Positions 1-9,129 of a DNA stretch of 64,000 nucleotides are shown here, piece by piece. The first letter of the stretch is position 1, and each line of letters opens with the position of its first letter. Source of the DNA: Pseudoduganella ginsengisoli (lineage in GTDB: Bacteria > Pseudomonadota > Gammaproteobacteria > Burkholderiales > Burkholderiaceae_D); assembly GCF_009720865.1 (NCBI RefSeq), contig NZ_WNLA01000004.1, positions 1 through 64,000 on the forward strand. The letters are read 5' to 3'. A model generated the notes under the pieces. The model saw only the letters and a list, made by a program, of their open reading frames with translations. It was not told the origin of the DNA and did not search any database. The translations under genes and the position numbers were made by a program.

Positions 1-55
1 GCGGCGCGGCGCAATTACGGGCCGCCGTCGGCGGACCGTAATTGCGCCGCGCCGC
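1..55. terminator. Perfect 20-bp inverted repeat spanning a stop codon
   Basis: Bases 1-20 and 36-55 are exact reverse complements (left arm GCGGCGCGGCGCAATTACGG) separated by 15 bases. The right arm and loop include the last codons of the leftward gene, and the left arm contains its stop codon (15-17). A very stable hairpin at a gene end suggests transcription termination or 3'-end protection, but there is no T-run in the sequence available, so this is not a classical intrinsic terminator. Confidence 0.4.
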
Positions 56-887
56 GCTGGCGGCCGCATTGCTTGACGTTGACGGCCAGCGGCGTCACCA
101 CCTGCGGCGCCGCCGGGCGGCCTTTCCTGCCTTTGGGCGGAATCAAGTTGACTGACGTGGCGGCGCCGGCCGGCGGCACCAGCCACAAGTCGCCCGTGGC
201 TTCGGCAAAATGCCACGTGTAGGACGATGCCGGACCGGCCGGTGCACTGGCGCGCTGGTAGCTGAACAATTCGCGGCGGCCGATGTCCCACACGGCAAAG
301 CGCAATTCGCCGCTGGCGGCGCGTTGCGCCACCAGCAATTTGCGGCCATCGTCGACGAAGCGCAATTCCAGCACGGGGTCGCCGCCGGTGGGGATGGTCA
401 GCGCATTGCGCATGGCCGGCATCTCCAGCACGCGCACCTGGGCGCCGCCCACGGCAATGCGCTTGCCGTCGCCCGACAACGCCATCGGCATGGCGGCGGC
501 AACCGGGCCCGCTGGCGACACGCACGCCGGTCCGCCGGCCGCGCCATCGAGCCGCAGCCACGAAGTCTTGCCCGATGCTGCATGATTGCGGCCATCACCA
601 AATGTGGCGAGGCCGATACAGCCCGGCGCATAGCGGCTTGTATACGCCACCAGGCTGCCGTCTGCGCTGGCCGACAGCGCCTGCGCCTGGACCGGCAGCG
701 CGGCCGTGGCATCGGTCGTGGCGCCGCCTGCCGCGCTGCGGTGCAGCTGGTTGCGGGCGTCCGTGCGGAAGACCCACTGCCCGTCGCCAGACGTGGTGAT
801 CGGGAAGCCCGCAGCCCACGTGGAAGCGGCTGGCGCGGCGGACAGCGCCGCCAGCAGGGTAAACAAGACGCGTGGCGTGCATTCCAT
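15..887 (-). CDS. Exported hypothetical protein, possible beta-propeller fold
   Basis: About 290 residues. The N-terminus has a short polar start, a hydrophobic stretch and an Ala-rich end (TLLAALSAAPAAS), typical of a Sec signal peptide, so the protein is probably periplasmic. The body contains repeated short segments of the form GDG-x-W/R-hydrophobic, for example SGDGQWVF near the start and SGDGKRIAVGG in the middle, which resemble WD40/TolB-type propeller blades. No catalytic motif is visible. The ATG at 887 is preferred because GGAG lies about 9 bases upstream; an in-frame TTG at 902 has no ribosome binding site. The gene is divergent from the DUF748 gene. Function unknown. Confidence 0.6.
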   Translation of the reverse strand: MECTPRVLFTLLAALSAAPAASTWAAGFPITTSGDGQWVFRTDARNQLHRSAAGGATTDATAALPVQAQALSASADGSLVAYTSRYAPGCIGLATFGDGRNHAASGKTSWLRLDGAAGGPACVSPAGPVAAAMPMALSGDGKRIAVGGAQVRVLEMPAMRNALTIPTGGDPVLELRFVDDGRKLLVAQRAASGELRFAVWDIGRRELFSYQRASAPAGPASSYTWHFAEATGDLWLVPPAGAATSVNLIPPKGRKGRPAAPQVVTPLAVNVKQCGRQRGAAQLRSADGGP

Positions 888-994
888 CGGCTCGGGCTCC
901 AAAAACGGTTACGGGAGGTAAGGGGGGCCGGAGCAGCGGCGCCAGCCCTGTACAATGGTAGTGTATTGCCATCAACCAACACAAGAAGAACAAC

Positions 995-3900
995 ATGAAG
1001 TCCAACAAACTGCGCACTCTTGCCATTGTTGCAGGTAGCGCCGCCGCCCTCGTCACGGCCTATGCCGGACTGGGTTTTTTCGCTGTCCCCGCCATTGTCG
1101 CCTCGCAGGCGGAAAAGATGGCGCAGCAACAATTCAAGCGCAAGCTGACCATAGACCAGGTTGCGTTTAATCCGTTCAAGCTTACGGCGTCGCTGCGCGG
1201 CGTGAAGCTGATGGAACCGGACGGCTCGGCCGTCTTTGTCTCGTTCGATGCATTCGATGCGGATGTGTCGTGGCAATCCCTGCGCAACCTGGCGCCTGTC
1301 GTGGAAAAGGTGCGGCTGCAAGCGCCCTACGTGCACCTGGTGCGGGGCGACAATGGCAAATACAGCATCGACGACATCTTGCAGTGGATGGCCGCGCAGC
1401 CGCCATCGAAGGATCCGGCGCTGTTTTCGGTCAATAACATCGAGCTGGCCAACGGCCGCATTGCATTTGAAGACAAGCCGGCCCGCGCGCGGCACATGGT
1501 GGAAGGCTTGCAACTGGGCTTGCCCTTCATTTCATCGATGCCGGCCGACGTCAATGTGTATGTGCAGCCGCTGCTGTCCGCCACCATTGATGGCGCGCCG
1601 CTGCATATCCAGGGCAAGGCGAAACCCTATGCGGAACAGCGCGAATATGCGATGGAATTCAGGCTGGACAAGCTGGACTTGCCGCAATTGCTGGGCTACC
1701 TGCCATTCCAGCCGGCGTTCAAACTGCCGTCGGCCCGCCTCGACGCGCGCCTGACAATGAACTTTGTCCAGCCCAAGGCTGGCAATTCGTCGCTGGCGCT
1801 GGGCGGCGAAGCGGCGCTGTCGAACGTGGAGGTGCGGGGCGGCGATGGTGCGCCGGTACTGAAGTTTGCCCGCCTGTCGGCGCAGCTGGACAAGCTGGAC
1901 CTGGTGGCCGGCAAATACGCGATTGCAAAAATCGGCCTCGATGGGCTCGATGCGTCGCTGTTGCGCGATGCGGCAGGGCAGCTGAATGTGAACCGCCTGC
2001 TGCCGCCGCCTGCTGCGGCTCCCGCTGCTGCGGCTTCGAAAAAAACTGCAACCTCCACGATGGTGGCGGTGAAAGCGATCGAGATCCGCAACGCGGCGCT
2101 GCGTTATGCCGATGCCGCGCCATACAGTGCATTGAAAGCCGGCGTACAGCGCTTTGACCTCGACGTGCGCGATCTTGCCGTCGATACGGGCAAGCGCACC
2201 GTGACAGTGGCGGAAGCGGTATCGGCCAGTGCGGCGGTGGCGTATGCGCAAGGCGCGCGGACCGGGCAAGCGCCGGTGGCGGCGCCGGTGAAGGACGACG
2301 GCAAGCCATACCACGTGCAAGTGGGGAAAATGGATGTGCGGGGCTGGAGCATCGACGTGGATGATGCCAGCCGTGGGCAGCCGTTGAAGCTGGCGCTGTC
2401 GCCGCTGCAATTGACGGTCAAGGATTGGTCGAATGCGCCGGCCTCGCGCAGTGATATCGACCTGCAAACCACGATCAACCGCAGCGGCAAACTGGGCATC
2501 TCGGGCAGCCTGGCGTCGGCGCCGCTCGATGCGGACCTGGCGCTGGACTTGAAAAACCTGGATTTGCAGCCGCTGCAAACCCTGATTGCCGAACATGTGA
2601 ACTTGCGCGTGGCGCAAGCGGCAGTCTCCGCCCAAGGGCGCGTGAAACTGGCCGATGACGGCGGCGTGATGAAGGGCGGGTACAAGGGCGATGCCAGCGT
2701 GGACCGCCTCAGTACTGTCGACCGCCTGAACGATGCGGATTTCCTCAGTTGGAAATCGCTGGCGTTTGGCGGCATGGACGTGCAACTGGCGCCGTTCGCG
2801 ATGAATATCGACAAGGTGGCGCTGTCGGATTTCTTTGCCCGCGTGATTATCGACCCGAATGGCCGCATCAACGTGCAAGACGTGATGCGCACGGCGGCCA
2901 ATGAAGACCGCAGCCTGACGGATGCGAAGAACCGCGCACAGGATGCGAAGGCGTCCGCGCAGCGCGATGGCAAAGGTGGCAGGCAGGTTGTGGCGCAGGC
3001 TACGGCGCCAATGCCCCCGGTCCGCATTGGCCAGCTGCAGTTGTCCGGCGGGCGCGTGCGCTTTACCGACAACTTCATCAAGCCCAATTACACGGCCAAC
3101 CTGAAAGACCTGGGCGGCGCCGTGTCGGGACTCAATTCCGATCCCGCACAGCCGGCCAACGTCGACTTGAAGGGCAGCGTCAACAGCGCGCCGCTGTCGA
3201 TTGCCGGCAAGGTGCACCCGCTGCGCAAGGATTTGTTCCTGGATTTGAAGGCGGACGTGCGCGGCATGGAACTGGCGGCGCTGTCGGCGTATGCGGACAA
3301 ATATGTCGGCTATGGCATCGAGAAAGGCAAGCTGTCGTTCGAAGTGGCGTACAAGCTGGACGAGCGCAAGCTGACGGCGGAAAACCGCCTGATCCTCGAC
3401 CAGCTCACGTTCGGCAATGAAAGCACGAACCCGGAAGCCACCAAATTGCCCGTGCGGCTGGCGGTGGCGCTGCTGTCGGACCGCAATGGCGTCATCGACA
3501 TCAACGTGCCGATCGGCGGTTCGCTGGACGACCCGCAATTTTCAATGGGCGGGATCATCATGAAAGTGATCGGCAACGCCGTCATGAAGACGGTGACGGC
3601 GCCATTCACGTTCATCGCGTCACTGTTTGGCGGCAATGGAGAAGAGATGGCGGCGCTGGCATTCGACGCGGGCCACGCGAATGTGGCGGCGGAGCGGGAA
3701 GAGAAACTGGCGCCGCTGGCGAAAGCGCTCAACGAGCGTCCGGGCCTGAAGCTCGATATCGGCGGCCGCTATGACCCCACAGTCGATATGGGAGCGCTGC
3801 GCCAGCTGGCGCTGGAACGCAAGCTGCGCACCGTCAAGCAGCGCGAATTGCAGGCAAAGAACAAGATGCCGGCCGAAGGCGGCGTCACGGTGACGGCAGA

Positions 3901-4174
3901 AGAGCGTCCGGCATTGCTGGCGCGCGCCTACGCGGCCGAACCGCTGCAAAAACCGCGCAATGCGCTTGGCATGCAAAAGGCCGTGCCGCCGGCGGAAATG
4001 GAGCAAGCCATGCTGGCCGCCATCGAGATCGATGATGACGACTTGACGGCGCTGGCGCACAAGCGCGCACAGGCCGCCAAGGACTGGCTGATCAGGCATG
4101 GCGTGCCGGCGGAGCGTCTGTTCCTGACTGCCGCCAAGGAAGGCGCTTGCAAGGCGGAGTTCACGCTGCGCTGA
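995..4174 (+). CDS. DUF748 domain-containing envelope protein (AsmA-like)
   Basis: A protein of 1059 residues. One N-terminal membrane segment (about residues 9-30) is followed by a long periplasmic region rich in repeated beta-type segments. Stretches such as LTIDQVAFNPFKLTASLRGVKL and VKLRAPYVHLVR-like text near residues 50-115 are typical of DUF748 proteins, which are distant members of the AsmA/TamB/YhdP repeat-groove group thought to bridge or stabilise the envelope. The C-terminal 200 residues are Lys/Arg/Ala-rich with an OmpA-like flavour (around FDAGHANVAAEREEKLAPLAKAL). It ends one base before the convergent cytochrome gene, so the two stops are almost back to back. The family assignment is fairly secure; the cellular role is not established. 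Confidence 0.85.
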   Translation: MKSNKLRTLAIVAGSAAALVTAYAGLGFFAVPAIVASQAEKMAQQQFKRKLTIDQVAFNPFKLTASLRGVKLMEPDGSAVFVSFDAFDADVSWQSLRNLAPVVEKVRLQAPYVHLVRGDNGKYSIDDILQWMAAQPPSKDPALFSVNNIELANGRIAFEDKPARARHMVEGLQLGLPFISSMPADVNVYVQPLLSATIDGAPLHIQGKAKPYAEQREYAMEFRLDKLDLPQLLGYLPFQPAFKLPSARLDARLTMNFVQPKAGNSSLALGGEAALSNVEVRGGDGAPVLKFARLSAQLDKLDLVAGKYAIAKIGLDGLDASLLRDAAGQLNVNRLLPPPAAAPAAAASKKTATSTMVAVKAIEIRNAALRYADAAPYSALKAGVQRFDLDVRDLAVDTGKRTVTVAEAVSASAAVAYAQGARTGQAPVAAPVKDDGKPYHVQVGKMDVRGWSIDVDDASRGQPLKLALSPLQLTVKDWSNAPASRSDIDLQTTINRSGKLGISGSLASAPLDADLALDLKNLDLQPLQTLIAEHVNLRVAQAAVSAQGRVKLADDGGVMKGGYKGDASVDRLSTVDRLNDADFLSWKSLAFGGMDVQLAPFAMNIDKVALSDFFARVIIDPNGRINVQDVMRTAANEDRSLTDAKNRAQDAKASAQRDGKGGRQVVAQATAPMPPVRIGQLQLSGGRVRFTDNFIKPNYTANLKDLGGAVSGLNSDPAQPANVDLKGSVNSAPLSIAGKVHPLRKDLFLDLKADVRGMELAALSAYADKYVGYGIEKGKLSFEVAYKLDERKLTAENRLILDQLTFGNESTNPEATKLPVRLAVALLSDRNGVIDINVPIGGSLDDPQFSMGGIIMKVIGNAVMKTVTAPFTFIASLFGGNGEEMAALAFDAGHANVAAEREEKLAPLAKALNERPGLKLDIGGRYDPTVDMGALRQLALERKLRTVKQRELQAKNKMPAEGGVTVTAEERPALLARAYAAEPLQKPRNALGMQKAVPPAEMEQAMLAAIEIDDDDLTALAHKRAQAAKDWLIRHGVPAERLFLTAAKEGACKAEFTLR

Positions 4175-4175
4175 A

Positions 4176-5813
4176 TTACAGCGCCCGCAGGAACGCGCTC
4201 AAATCCGCCACTTCCTGCGGCGTGAATCCAATCTGGAAGCGCCGGTCATAGAAGCGCACGACGCCGGCCAGATCGTTTTGCGCGCCATTGTGGAAGTATG
4301 GCGGGCGCGCTGCCAGTCCGCGCAAGGTTGGCACCTTCATGCGGCCGATGTCGCGCCAGCGGCCCGTCTGCATGGCCAGGCCCGGATCCGTGGTGTCGAC
4401 GGTCTCGCCGGTGGCGTTGTTGCGCAGCGTGTACAGCGGCATGTCCGGCGTGCGCACGCGGGCGTCTGCCACGCCGATATCGACCAGCAACGGCGTCGAA
4501 TGGCTGCCTGCATTCGGTGCGCTGTGGCAGCTGGAACACGTGACGCGGTTCGGCACGCGCAACTGGTCCGTGAAGCCGGCAACGCGGTTGATCGTGAACG
4601 GGCGGTTGTTGAACAGCTGTTCGCCGCGCGCGATCGACGCGCGCGCCACGTCTTGCGCGGACGCTTGCGCAGGCTGCGCCGGCGGGCGCTGCCCCGGCGC
4701 AGGACGCGCTGGCGCATCGAGGTTGCGCCATGCGCCAAACATCGCCATGACGTTGCGGTTGAACGCGGCGCGGGTGCGGTAGTCGCCGGCTTCCAGGTCA
4801 TTGATGCCGAAATAGAAAGGCTGGGCCGCCAGCGCCGCTGGGCCGCCGGTGGCGCCGCCTTCCGTCAGGCTGCCGGCAGCGCCGCTGGTCAGCTGCGCCG
4901 TCACGAGGCCGGATTCGAAGTTGACGATGGCGCGCTGCTCGGCCGCCGTCAGTTCACGCGTTGCTTCCGCGTGGCCGCGCACGGCGTCGCTGGCCTGCGT
5001 CAGCAAGCTGCTGTCCACGCTGGCGTAGCACAGCGCGGGATTCGCATTGAGGATACAGCTGGCGCCCGCCGTGCCGGCAGCCACCGTGCGGTTTTCACGC
5101 GCATCCCACATGACCGTGCTGACGAATTTCAAATTTGTCGAAGGCAGGGGACGGCGGAACAGCGACAGTTCCTTGGCGCTGGCGTAGCCATAGGGGTCGT
5201 CCGCGCGCACCAGCGAGAATTCCGCATTGGCGGGAACGGCCATGCCCACGCGGATCAAGCCTTTGGTCAGCAGCATGCTGTACGCGACGCGCTTCTGGTC
5301 GAGCGTGCCGACCGGGGCGTTCGGGTTGTTGGCGCCATCGACCGTGCGGAATACGGGATCGGCGCCCGAACTGGCGGCGAAGCGCTGCTGCAGGCGGTTC
5401 GGCGTCACGCTCCAGCCACTGTTTTCTGCGTGGCAGCTGGCGCAGCTGCGGCCATTGCCCATGGGGGTGAAGAAGGCGTTGCTGTTATCGATGGCGCCTG
5501 CCGCGGACGACGTCAGCGCCGTGCCGTCGGCATTGGGTTGTGGCGACGTCGGCACGAGGGCGCCCTGGACCGTGCGGCGCGCCGTGGCGGCGGACGTGGT
5601 ATCGGCAATCGAACCGGGTTCGGCCGGTGCCTGTGCGATGTCCGCTTCGGCGCTGGCCGATGCGCTGGCGTCGGCCAGTGCTGCCGGTGCGCCGCCTTGC
5701 CGGGCAGCCGCCGCGCCGCCTTGGCCGGAGGTTCCGCCACAGCCGGCCAGCAGCAGGGCCAGCGGCAGGGCGGCAGGCAGCAGGCGGGCGCCGAATCGTT
5801 GGGTAGGTCGCAT
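4176..5813 (-). CDS. Di-haem cytochrome c peroxidase-like lipoprotein
   Basis: 545 residues. The N-terminus carries a lipoprotein signal with lipobox LLAGC (Cys25). Two covalent haem motifs are present: CASCH at residues 124-128 and CSSCH at 426-430. Their wide spacing is that of bacterial di-haem peroxidases of the CcpA/MauG superfamily. After the lipid-anchored Cys is a low-complexity Ala/Gly/Ser/Gln linker of about 70 residues. Near the C-terminus, VPTLRGLAARPPYFHNGA is the segment usually conserved in this superfamily (LRN...P-YFH-G). Expected role: reduction of H2O2 or oxidation of a protein or small substrate at the membrane, fed by cytochrome c. No mau or cyo genes are nearby, so the substrate is unknown. 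Confidence 0.82.
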   Translation of the reverse strand: MRPTQRFGARLLPAALPLALLLAGCGGTSGQGGAAAARQGGAPAALADASASASAEADIAQAPAEPGSIADTTSAATARRTVQGALVPTSPQPNADGTALTSSAAGAIDNSNAFFTPMGNGRSCASCHAENSGWSVTPNRLQQRFAASSGADPVFRTVDGANNPNAPVGTLDQKRVAYSMLLTKGLIRVGMAVPANAEFSLVRADDPYGYASAKELSLFRRPLPSTNLKFVSTVMWDARENRTVAAGTAGASCILNANPALCYASVDSSLLTQASDAVRGHAEATRELTAAEQRAIVNFESGLVTAQLTSGAAGSLTEGGATGGPAALAAQPFYFGINDLEAGDYRTRAAFNRNVMAMFGAWRNLDAPARPAPGQRPPAQPAQASAQDVARASIARGEQLFNNRPFTINRVAGFTDQLRVPNRVTCSSCHSAPNAGSHSTPLLVDIGVADARVRTPDMPLYTLRNNATGETVDTTDPGLAMQTGRWRDIGRMKVPTLRGLAARPPYFHNGAQNDLAGVVRFYDRRFQIGFTPQEVADLSAFLRAL

Positions 5814-5945
5814 GATGTCTCCTTGTTAAGTGCTCACGGGAAACATCGTGAACCCGGAATATGGAGCAAAAATGGAGAAAACCTGTGCAGGAAAAATAGC
5901 GTGCGCCTGCACAATTGCTGCACATTCGGCAGGTATGATGGCGGC

Positions 5946-7586
5946 ATGAGCCCTCTCCCGCCACCTGTCGTCCGCCTGACCATTGCGCGCAAAATTGCGC
6001 TGGCGGTGGCCGTCATTGTGATCCTTTGCATCGGCACGATGGCATGGCTGACCAACGCCAACCTGCAGCGGGGCTTCATCGCCTACCTGAATGACATGCA
6101 GGCGCAAGACCTGGACCAGGTCAGCCAGCTGCTGGCAGAGCGCTACCGGCGCGAAGGCGGCTTCGAATGGCTGCGGCACCGGCCGCGCGCCATGAAGGAA
6201 GTGCTGGACCAGATGGCGCCCCAGTTGCAAATGGAGCCGGATGCGCCGGGCGAACGCCGCCGCGAACGGGAAGGGCGCGGCGTCTACGGACCGCCGGACC
6301 GGCAAGGGCCGCGTGATGGGCCGCCTGACGATCCCGAAGGGCGGGGGCCTCCGCGCGATGAAGGTCGTAGCGCGTACGGTCCGCCACGGCGCGGCGATAA
6401 TGGCCGTCCTCCTCCGCCACGCCGGGACGAAGCGCCCCGGCCGCCCCGTCCCCGCGAGCTGCAAGACCCGATGGCGTTTGCCGCGCGGCTCACCGTCAAA
6501 GATGAATATGGCGAATCCGTGATGGGACCGCGCAATCCGCCGGCCGGTATCGAGCGTCCCATCATGGTCGACGGCCGCAAGGTTGGCACCGTACAATTGC
6601 TGCTGTTGCGCCAGGCCAGCGGCCAGAGCGCCACGGCGGCCAATTTCCTGCGCACGCAGACACGCGACATCCTGCTGCTGTCCGGCGTGCTGCTGCTGGT
6701 GGCGATGGGGTTGGCTGTGGGGCTGGCGCGCCATATGCTGCGCCCCGTGACGGCGCTGCACGGCGTGACGGCGCGGCTGGCGCGTGGTGAACTGGCGGCG
6801 CGCGCGCCGGTGTTGAGCCGCGACGAGCTGGGCGAACTGGCGCTGCACGTCAATGCGATGGCGCAGGAACTGGAACGCAATGAAACGCAGCGGCGGCAAA
6901 TGCTGGCGGACGTATCGCATGAATTGCGCACGCCGCTGACGGTGATCCGCGGCGAAATCGAAGCGCTGATCGATGGCGTGCGCAAAGCGGACCAGCAGGC
7001 GCTGGAATCACTGCACAGCGAAGTGCTGCGCCTGGCCAAGCTGGTGGATGATCTGCACCAGCTGGCGCTGGCCGATACGGGCGACCTGCATTTTGACATG
7101 CATGAAGTGGAATTGCAGTCCGTGCTGTCGCCGCTGCTGGAGCGCTGCCGTCCGCGCGCGGCTGCGGCCGGGCTGGCGCTGCGCTGGGAATTGCCGCCGC
7201 AGCCAGTGACAGTCAATGGCGATGCGCGGCGGCTGGAACAGGTCGTGGTTAACCTGCTGGAAAACAGTATCCGCTATACGGACCGTGGCGGCGTGATTGT
7301 GCTGGCGCTGCGCGTGCGTCATGATGGACGGCAGCTGCAGGCCGAAATCACCGTGGATGACAGCGCGCCCGGTGTGCCGGCCGGCGCCCATGCGCGGCTG
7401 TTCGAGCGGCTGTACCGCGTGGACCAGGCCCGCACGCGCGAGCGGGGCGGCAGTGGACTGGGGCTGGCGATTTGCAAGGCGATGGTGGAAGCGCATGGCG
7501 GCGCCATTGCCGCGCTGCCGTCCGAGCATGGCGGCGTGCGGATCCGCATTACGCTGCCTGTTATTACGGGTGCATCGAATCAATAA
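5946..7586 (+). CDS. BaeS-type sensor histidine kinase with Pro/Arg-rich sensor loop
   Basis: 546 residues from the ATG at 5946. Order: membrane segment (about 17-37), periplasmic loop, second membrane segment (about 242-262), HAMP, HisKA with DVSHELRTPL (phospho-accepting His325), then HATPase with N box NLLENS near 436 and G box GGSGLGLAI near 500. The kinase core resembles BaeS/CpxA envelope-stress sensors. Residues about 97-180 of the periplasmic loop are a low-complexity Pro-Arg-Gly-Asp tract (for example PPDRQGPRDGPPDDPEGRG), unusual for a ligand-binding domain. The regulator gene follows after 8 bases, so the two are an operon. The reading frame stays open far upstream over the cytochrome gene, but that part is antisense shadow. 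Confidence 0.85.
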   Translation: MSPLPPPVVRLTIARKIALAVAVIVILCIGTMAWLTNANLQRGFIAYLNDMQAQDLDQVSQLLAERYRREGGFEWLRHRPRAMKEVLDQMAPQLQMEPDAPGERRREREGRGVYGPPDRQGPRDGPPDDPEGRGPPRDEGRSAYGPPRRGDNGRPPPPRRDEAPRPPRPRELQDPMAFAARLTVKDEYGESVMGPRNPPAGIERPIMVDGRKVGTVQLLLLRQASGQSATAANFLRTQTRDILLLSGVLLLVAMGLAVGLARHMLRPVTALHGVTARLARGELAARAPVLSRDELGELALHVNAMAQELERNETQRRQMLADVSHELRTPLTVIRGEIEALIDGVRKADQQALESLHSEVLRLAKLVDDLHQLALADTGDLHFDMHEVELQSVLSPLLERCRPRAAAAGLALRWELPPQPVTVNGDARRLEQVVVNLLENSIRYTDRGGVIVLALRVRHDGRQLQAEITVDDSAPGVPAGAHARLFERLYRVDQARTRERGGSGLGLAICKAMVEAHGGAIAALPSEHGGVRIRITLPVITGASNQ

Positions 7587-7594
7587 GGAATTGC

Positions 7595-8284
7595 ATGGAA
7601 GCTGCCGCACATATCGTCATCGTTGAAGACGACGCAAAAATCTCGGCCCTGCTGGGCGATTACATGGAAGCTGCCGGCTACCGCACCAGCCGCATCCTGG
7701 ATGGCGCGCAAGCCGTGGCGGCGCTGCGCGAACACGGAGCGGACGTGGTGCTGCTGGATTTGAACTTGCCGGGCCTGGACGGGCTGGAAGTGTGCCGCGC
7801 CGTGCGCGGTTTTTCGCAGGCGCCCATCATCATGCTGACCGCCCGCGTCGATGAAGTGGACCGCTTACTGGGCCTGGATGCGGGCGCCGACGATTACGTA
7901 TGCAAGCCATTCAGCCCCCGTGAAGTGGTGGCGCGGGTGCGTGCGCAATTGCGCCGCGCATCCGGAGCGCTGGCGCAGCAAGCCGTAACACCTTTATTTT
8001 CCGTGGACCGCGAGCGTATGCGCATCCTGCTGTCCGGCACGGCGCTGTCGCTGACGCCGGTGGAATTCCGCATCCTGGCCGAGTTGATCGGCCACCCGGA
8101 CCGCGTGTATTCGCGCCAGCAATTGCTCGATGTCGCCCATGAAGACCAGCGCGACATCAGCGACCGCACCGTGGATTCGCACGTGAAAAACATCCGCCGC
8201 AAGCTGGCGGCCAAGCCGGTGGCGGCCGATTGCCTGCAGTCAGTGTATGGCGTAGGCTACAGATTCGAGTTGCCACTCTGCTAA
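7595..8284 (+). CDS. OmpR/BaeR-family response regulator
   Basis: 229 residues; start ATG at 7595 with AAGGAA upstream. The receiver domain has the acidic pair D12-D13, phospho-acceptor D55 in LLDLNLPG, and the conserved switch segment [28 protein letters not shown]-terminal winged-helix DNA-binding domain (about 130-229) contains [27 protein letters not shown] and [15 protein letters not shown], characteristic of the OmpR class. It is the partner of the kinase immediately upstream. The closest well-known relative by appearance is BaeR; its target genes cannot be read here. Confidence 0.9.
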   Translation: MEAAAHIVIVEDDAKISALLGDYMEAAGYRTSRILDGAQAVAALREHGADVVLLDLNLPGLDGLEVCRAVRGFSQAPIIMLTARVDEVDRLLGLDAGADDYVCKPFSPREVVARVRAQLRRASGALAQQAVTPLFSVDRERMRILLSGTALSLTPVEFRILAELIGHPDRVYSRQQLLDVAHEDQRDISDRTVDSHVKNIRRKLAAKPVAADCLQSVYGVGYRFELPLC

Positions 8285-8325
8285 AATCCCCCGCTGGACC
8301 AACATTTACCAACGGGCAGGGCTTC

Positions 8326-9129
8326 ATGAAACGTGTGATTTTCAACCAGAAGGGTGGCGTCGGCAAATCCACCATCGCGGTCAATCTGGCGGCCATTGCG
8401 GCCAACCGCGGCAAAAAAACGCTGCTGATCGACCTGGACCCGCAGTGCAATTCCAGCCGCTACCTGCTGGGAGATGCGGCCAAGGATATCGACCCGACCA
8501 TCGCCGGCTACTTCGAGCAGACGCTCAATTTCATGATATTCAAGCTGACTGCACAAAACCACGTGCACGAAACGGGTTTCGAAAACCTGTCGCTGATTCC
8601 TTCGCATCCTGAAATCGGCGAATTGCAATCGAAGCTGGAATCACGCCACAAGATTTACAAGCTGCGCGATGCGCTGAATGAACTGGAACAGGAATACGAA
8701 GAAATCTTCATCGATACGCCGCCTGCATATAACTTCTTCACGCAATCGGCGCTGATCGCTGCCGACACGTGCCTGATTCCGTTTGACTGCGATGACTTTT
8801 CGCGCCAGGCGCTGTACACCTTGATGAACAACGTGGGCGAAATCAAGGCGGACCATAACCCGGCATTGGAGATCGAAGGCATCATCGTCAACCAGTTCCA
8901 GCCGCGAGCCAACCTGCCGCAGCGCATGGTTGAAGAATTGCTGGGTGAAGGGCTGCCGGTGTTGAACAGCAAACTGTCGAGTTCCGTCAAGGTGCGCGAA
9001 TCGCACGAACGCCGCCTGCCGATGATCCATATGGATGCGCGCCACAAGCTGTCGCAGGAATTCGAAGCGCTGTTCGATGAGCTGCAGGCGGCGCAAGCGC
9101 GCGCCAGCAAGAAACGCAAGCAGGCTTAA
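8326..9129 (+). CDS. ParA/MinD-family ATPase (orphan)
   Basis: 267 residues. A deviant Walker A motif, KGGVGKST, lies at residues 9-16, followed by [17 protein letters not shown] (A' region) and [17 protein letters not shown] (Walker B region). This is the ParA/Soj/MinD fold that makes ATP-dependent dimers on DNA or membrane. No parB or parS-like gene is adjacent, so it is probably an orphan ParA with a positioning role of unknown cargo rather than chromosome partition. The start ATG at 8326 was chosen because the protein then begins [11 protein letters not shown] as family members do. Its stop codon overlaps the stop of the convergent downstream gene by three bases. Confidence 0.85.
   Translation: MKRVIFNQKGGVGKSTIAVNLAAIAANRGKKTLLIDLDPQCNSSRYLLGDAAKDIDPTIAGYFEQTLNFMIFKLTAQNHVHETGFENLSLIPSHPEIGELQSKLESRHKIYKLRDALNELEQEYEEIFIDTPPAYNFFTQSALIAADTCLIPFDCDDFSRQALYTLMNNVGEIKADHNPALEIEGIIVNQFQPRANLPQRMVEELLGEGLPVLNSKLSSSVKVRESHERRLPMIHMDARHKLSQEFEALFDELQAAQARASKKRKQA

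Noticed and set aside
4278..5945. In-frame extension upstream of the BaeS-type kinase
   Set aside because: It runs antisense across the cytochrome gene; the kinase's own first residues begin at the ATG at 5946 before its first membrane helix.
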